Assembly: GCA_033961575.1 (NCBI GenBank)
Contig: CM066728.1
Location: 32,488,352 to 32,552,351 of the forward strand
Source: Aselliscus stoliczkanus
Lineage: Eukaryota > Chordata > Mammalia > Chiroptera > Hipposideridae
Direction: 5' to 3'
DNA length: 64,000 nt
The notes under the pieces were generated by a model. The model did no database searches. It was not told the origin of the DNA and worked only from the letters and a program-made list of their open reading frames with translations. This document shows positions 60,190 to 64,000 of the stretch, in pieces; position 1 is the stretch's first letter, and the number at the start of each line of letters is the position of its first letter. A program made the translations under genes and the position numbers.

Positions 60190-60340
60190 AATATTGAAAC
60201 CTTGTAATAATCCTCTGGGTTAAGTACTATTGTCCTCATTTTACCGATGCAAAGGCTGACTCAGAGAGGTTAAGCAACTGGCCCAAAATCACACAGCCAG
60301 TAAGTAGCAGAGAAGGAGTTAGAACTCCTGCAGTCTGGTG
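60190..60340 (-). repeat. MIR element
   Basis: 'actcagagaggttaagcaac' and 'cacagccagtaagtagcaga' are the reverse of the MIR core. It ends about 200 bp before the CpG island. Confidence 0.85.
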
Positions 60341-60559
60341 GTCCCAGAATTCGCCCTTCTTGCTAAGCTGCTTTGCCCCAAATTTGTTATTACTTATGAC
60401 AAAACTCTCTGCAAATAGCAAAGCACTCTACCATCGGTGGTTAGTCCCCTAGGGCAAAATCAGCTCTTTATCTCTCCCTGGGAGCTTCCCCATTGCTCAG
60501 CTCTCACCAACACACAAGCCTGCGCACTCACTCCCAAGGCTGGTAGCTCCTAACACGAG

Positions 60560-61041
60560 GGCACCCGCCGGCCACACCCCTGTTCTGGCTTCGCCCCGCC
60601 CCACTCATACGCTAGCCCCGCCCCTCGCCCCTGGCTGCGGTGTAGACTGACGCGACGCCTCGCGAGCTTCCACGTACGCACTCCAAAGCCTTTCCCCTCC
60701 GCCTGGGCAGAGCACATCCGGGTCGCTGGAGCCTGAGGCCCCGCCCCTTTCCCCGAGCCTTCGCCGCCACTTCCGGCCACCTCAGGCCTGTTCCGCTTGT
60801 TCTCTGCTAGTTTTAATCTCTGCTTCTCAGGCTGTTCCCAGCTCTAGGTCTGGGACCCTCAGCACCCCTCACCCGCCCCCAGCGGTTCGCTCCTCATCCC
60901 ACATCTCTCCGAGGTTCGGGGGCGACTCTGCCCTGCGTCTCCGCGGAGCGGCCCGGCCCGAGGCCTGCCGTGCGCGTTGAGTCCGCGCAGACCTGAGCCC
61001 GCGTCTCCGCGCAGCTCCGTGGAGGCCGCCGCCGCCTCGGG
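60560..61041 (+). promoter_or_regulatory. TMED7: TMED7 CpG-island promoter and 5' UTR
   Basis: GC- and CpG-rich DNA contrasts sharply with the AT-rich flank and continues through exon 1 to about 61240. There is no clear TATA box. GC boxes (Sp/KLF type, CCCCGCCCC) lie at 60593-60602, 60615-60624 and 60739-60747. An ETS-type site (ACTTCCGG) lies at 60769-60776, and a CTCGCGAG core at 60659-60666. This is the usual make-up of a housekeeping promoter. The transcription start probably lies between about 60780 and 60950, but sequence alone cannot fix it. No ATG occurs between about 60660 and the TMED7 start, so there is no upstream ORF with a normal start codon. Confidence 0.85.
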
Positions 61042-61233
61042 ATGCCGCACCTGGGGTCCGCGCCACGCTGGGCGGCCGCCGCGGGCCGCTGGAGCTGCAG
61101 GCTGCTCGCCCTGCTGCTGCTGGTGCCGGGACCTGGCGGCGCCTCTGAGATCACCTTCGAGCTGCCCGACAATGCCAAGCAGTGTTTCTACGAGGACATC
61201 ACGCAGGGAACCAAGTGCACCCTCGAATTCCAG
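61042..61233 (+). CDS. TMED7: TMED7 exon 1 (p24 gamma-family cargo receptor, N-terminal part)
   Basis: TMED7 is a p24-family type I membrane protein that cycles between ER and Golgi in COPI/COPII vesicles and helps select cargo. The exon encodes 64 residues. Residues 1-34 are a signal peptide with a Leu-rich core (about 20-28) and a small-residue end (GPGGA). The GOLD domain starts at [19 protein letters not shown] (35-53), and cysteines lie at 48 and 59. From my knowledge of human TMED7 the match is near-identical through Gln64, with a few substitutions in the signal peptide. The start is the first ATG in about 380 nt and has G at -3. The exon ends in phase 0 at CAG/gtacc, a good donor, and the frame then reads into intron. 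The remaining GOLD domain, coiled coil, membrane span and cytoplasmic tail lie beyond the window. TICAM2 and FEM1C would be expected downstream from human gene order. Very confident. Confidence 0.96.
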
Positions 61234-61828
61234 GTACCACAGGCTCCGGCAGCCCCGGGGCCGCGGTTCCAGAGTTGGGGCTCCAGCCTGCTGGTGCCCC
61301 GCCTGCTGCCCTTGTTTCTCCATTCTTTGGCTGATTCAGGAGTCGCCTTTAGGTAGCTGGTAACAGATCGTTTGGCTTTCATTTTCTAAACCTTGGACAA
61401 GAAAACAGACCAAATATTAAGATTCCTGAGTTCCAGAAATGCTTCCTGTAGCTGTGCCTTTGCCTTCCCTTTTCGAATGCTCTTCATTTGAAGGCCATTG
61501 AATTTTCTTACAAAAGACTCTCCTTTTATGTATTATTCCTGTTCTATAGTGCCCATTGTCAGTCCCTCACTCTCTAAACCACATTTCCACTGGAATCAAA
61601 CTTGAAGAGCTGCCAGTATCTAACTCCATTGCCTTTTAGTTTTTCCACTGATATTAGGTCTCTTGGTCAGTGTGGCACCTTGTCATTGGAAGAGCATCAT
61701 TCGAGGCCGGATGACCATCTCCCAAAGGTGTTGTAGAAAGATTTGCTGCGACAGATGAGAGGCCCCTTTCGTCTTTGGGATTATATAGTCTTAAAAAAAC
61801 AAAAAGAAACGATTTGACAGAATGTAGT

Positions 61829-61891
61829 GTTTTGTTTTGTTTTTGTTTTTTGTTTTTTTTTTTTATCAAGGGGCAGCCAGGTGGCTCAGTT
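61829..61891. mobile_element. Miniature SINE remnant with inverted head
   Basis: A T-rich tract (61829-61864) is followed by a 22-base SINE-like head reading in the + direction (gggcagccaggtggctcagt, then t). The whole insert is flanked by perfect 10-bp repeats AGAATGTAGT at 61819-61828 and 61892-61901. The tail points to a minus-strand insertion while the head points to plus, as expected for a 5'-inverted product. Confidence 0.55.
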
Positions 61892-62099
61892 AGAATGTAG
61901 TTTAAGTTGGTCAGAAAAAACTTGACTCTGTTTCCCTTATGTTTGGTAGACCTGTTTAACATTTGAGCAGGTCTTGAGTGCTAGGTGCCAGTGATACAGA
62001 TGTGATCGAACCAGGTAGGATCACTGCCAGAGTTCTTGATTCCCTTCTTAATTAGCACTTGTTCATTCATCAACATTGAGCTTTAAGAGCAGAAAATAA

Positions 62100-62600
62100 G
62101 GGATATACAATCCGGTCTTTGGGATCTACAAAGGCTTCCTTTAGGAAATGAATTTAAGCTGAACTGTAAAGAATGAGTTGTTAGTACATTGTTAAGGGAA
62201 GAGAGGGAATAGGCATTGCAAAGTGCCTGTGGTAAGAATGACTGGGAATTTGAAGGCTGTAGAGAGGTCCAATGGATTTGGGAGCAAGGAGCCGGACTGG
62301 CGGGCCAGGGCAGACCATGGAGTGCTTTGCTGGCCGTGTTAAGGATTTTAGTTTATCCCAGCAGTATGGGAAGCCAACAGAGGGTTGTAAGCAGTGCAGT
62401 GAAATGATCCAGATATTGTGCAGGTAGCGAAGGTGTTATAGTGCAGGTAGCGAAGGTGTTATACACTGTCTATACAGACTGCTTGGGCGGCTGTTGTAGT
62501 GGTCCAGGCCTAGACTCGGGTGTTAGCCGTGGGGAAGGAGAAAAGTTAAAGGAGTGGAGAGAATTTAGTAGGTAAAATCAACAGGACTTGGTGATTAAGG
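62100..62600 (+). repeat. Ancient interspersed repeat, family not assigned
   Basis: The stretch with 'gtgctttgctggcc', 'gggaagccaacagagg', 'gtggtccaggcctag' and 'caggacttggtgat' resembles a mammalian-wide old repeat I have seen often but cannot name. It carries a perfect 23-bp tandem duplication at 62418-62440 and 62441-62463. Confidence 0.4.
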
Positions 62601-62930
62601 ATGACCCTTAGGCTTACTTAATTTTATGGATTAGGACCAGGGGACAAAACAAAGATAGCAGGAATTGTAACATAAAGTGTCAGTGAAAAATTTGTTTGAA
62701 TTTAATAAACGTTTCTTGAATTCCTGTATTTGCAGACAGTGTACCTAATGCTGAGAATGCTACCACTACTACTCTTAGGGGCTAAAAAATTAACATGTGT
62801 TATATGGCAGACAGTATGCCAAGCATTTCAGATACAGTAACACTTTGGTTTGTGGGCATAATTTGTTCCGGAAACAAACTACTCCTATTGCAAGACATCG
62901 CTTGTTTACCATGTTAAAATGTATTAGTAA

Positions 62931-63067
62931 GGGCCGGCCGAGTGGCTCAGTTGGTTAAGAGCTTGCTCAAGAGTGCGAGCTGAGTTCTGAGCAACAGCAG
63001 TTCGATGCCCAGCCCAAGCTGAGCTGCCAACAGGTGGCAGGATGGCTCAGCTAAAAAAAAGAAAAGG
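62931..63067 (+). mobile_element. tRNA-derived SINE, short composite type (CTCF-like core)
   Basis: It begins gggccggccgagtggctcag, with box A- and box B-like parts, and continues into a 'gagctgccaacaggtggcag' unit and an A-rich tail. Imperfect target duplications flank it (aaatgtattagtaa at 62917-62930; aaacgtattagaaa at 63068-63081). Same family as the minus-strand copy at 38641-38782. Confidence 0.85.
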
Positions 63068-63409
63068 AAACGTATTAGAAATGTCATCTTGCGGAACCAT
63101 CATAAGCCACGTTACTCGCACTCCAAGGTTTTACTTATATTAATTCTCAGGATAACTCGATATGAAATAGGTATAGCACTTATTTCTTTTTTACTAAGGA
63201 AGAAACAGGCTTCCATAGGTTAAGACACAAGGTCACAAAACACAAGACACAAGTAGCAGAATCAGTATGCAGATCCAGGTTAAATTCTTAATTGCTTTGT
63301 TATACTATTTCCCAAAGATAAGACTGACTTTGACCTCAGGGAGCTTACATAAGACATAATGTTAGGTGACTAAACACTAGATATTGTGGGGGCATAAAAA
63401 AAAAGTAAC

Positions 63410-63990
63410 TTTCCTCCCACTTTTTAAGTTCTTCTGGTTAGGCTAATAATCAAATTAACAGAGACAGACTAACAGGAGAACGCGTATAAAGTTTATTACG
63501 GATATAAATGCTGGAGTGTCATAGATATGAGATTCACATTGGGCAGTTGAGGCTTAAATGCCATGCTGGACAAAGGAGAAGGTAGGGACAGGATCTGGAA
63601 TTTCAAAGGGGAAATAGGCAATTCACAGGTAGCCAGGCAGCTTACAGGACACACTTGGCAGTAGCCAGGCAATTTACAAGACACGTGGCAAATTCCTGCT
63701 GGGCAATCCAGAACAATGGGAAAGAGGGCAGGAAACAATCTTTTCTAGTTTTCTTTCTGTCTCATATGTGCTAAAGTGAGTATACTAAGATAATTATGCC
63801 ATAGTTCCCTTCCTGAAGCAGGGTTTTCTATCTGAATCCCTTTAGGCAGGAAAGGGGGAGGTACACAAATTCTTTCTGAGTTTTTCGTTTCTTAATAACC
63901 AGCTTAAAATCAATATCCCAAAAGGCATATTTTTGAGGTAGCAAAACTTGGGTCCCCCTCAGTATAGTGCTGCCGTAGGGGGAAGGATCA
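63410..63990. repeat. LTR-like stretch, unassigned
   Basis: The style (ttaacagagacagactaacagg, later an imperfect 31-bp tandem unit at 63630-63690) suggests a solitary LTR, probably on the minus strand. I cannot name the family and see no clear TG...CA ends. Confidence 0.3.
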
Positions 63991-64000
63991 TGAGGGGAAT

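Larger units (their letters stand above)
61234..64000 (+). other. TMED7: TMED7 intron 1 (5' part)
   Basis: The intron starts at the GT of CAG/gtacca after Gln64 and runs past the end of the window. It contains a tiny inverted SINE (61829-61891), an old unassigned repeat (about 62100-62600) with a 23-bp perfect tandem duplication (62418-62463), a SINE (62931-63067) and an LTR-like stretch near the end. No second exon with the next TMED7 residues was found. Confidence 0.9.

Noticed and set aside
60859..61323. 154-codon minus-strand frame over the TMED7 promoter and exon 1
   Set aside because: Antisense shadow of the GC-rich island; Ala/Arg/Gly-rich with no domain.
61234..61356. TMED7 frame continuing past exon 1 to a stop near 61354
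   Set aside because: The sequence after Gln64 no longer matches TMED7, and a strong splice donor lies exactly there.

Overview
This is mammalian nuclear DNA, most likely from a bat (Chiroptera), probably a rhinolophoid or other yinpterochiropteran. I infer this from about twenty tRNA-derived SINEs of bat type, a DD34D mariner copy, a recent-looking short hAT element, and pan-mammalian repeats (L1, L2, MIR, MLT1, MLT2, MER5A-like, ERV-L). The species call rests on recognising repeat families by eye.

Only one real gene is visible. TMED7 exon 1 lies at 61042-61233 on the + strand inside a CpG-rich promoter (about 60560-61240), and its first intron runs off the right edge. The 60 kb upstream looks like intergenic DNA. 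In human the equivalent interval, between TMED7 and CDO1 on 5q22-q23, is also gene-poor. I find no convincing multi-exon gene, tRNA gene, rRNA gene or CRISPR array. The other open frames are short, mostly inside repeats or low-complexity DNA.

Layout: 0-16 kb holds SINEs, two MLT2-type LTRs, nested L1 copies and microsatellites. 16-26 kb holds an old L1, a 216-bp hAT element with perfect 8-bp target duplications, a MER5A-like element, a complete-length but broken mariner and a decayed ERV-L pol/dUTPase relic on the minus strand. 26-42 kb holds several L1 fragments, one carrying an unexplained insert and one showing a 5' inversion. 42-54 kb is dominated by SINEs, with a mariner-derived miniature element and a composite SINE. 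54-60 kb holds MaLR LTRs, a three-level nest of repeats, a good CTCF-like motif and C-rich tracts. 60-64 kb is the TMED7 promoter, exon 1 and intron 1.

The interest lies in how the mobile elements are built: one SINE head joined to two different 3' ends, a CTCF-like core shared by copies of another SINE, a tiny inverted SINE inside TMED7 intron 1, an L1 twin-priming product and a palindromic mariner derivative. I see no sign of an undescribed gene system.
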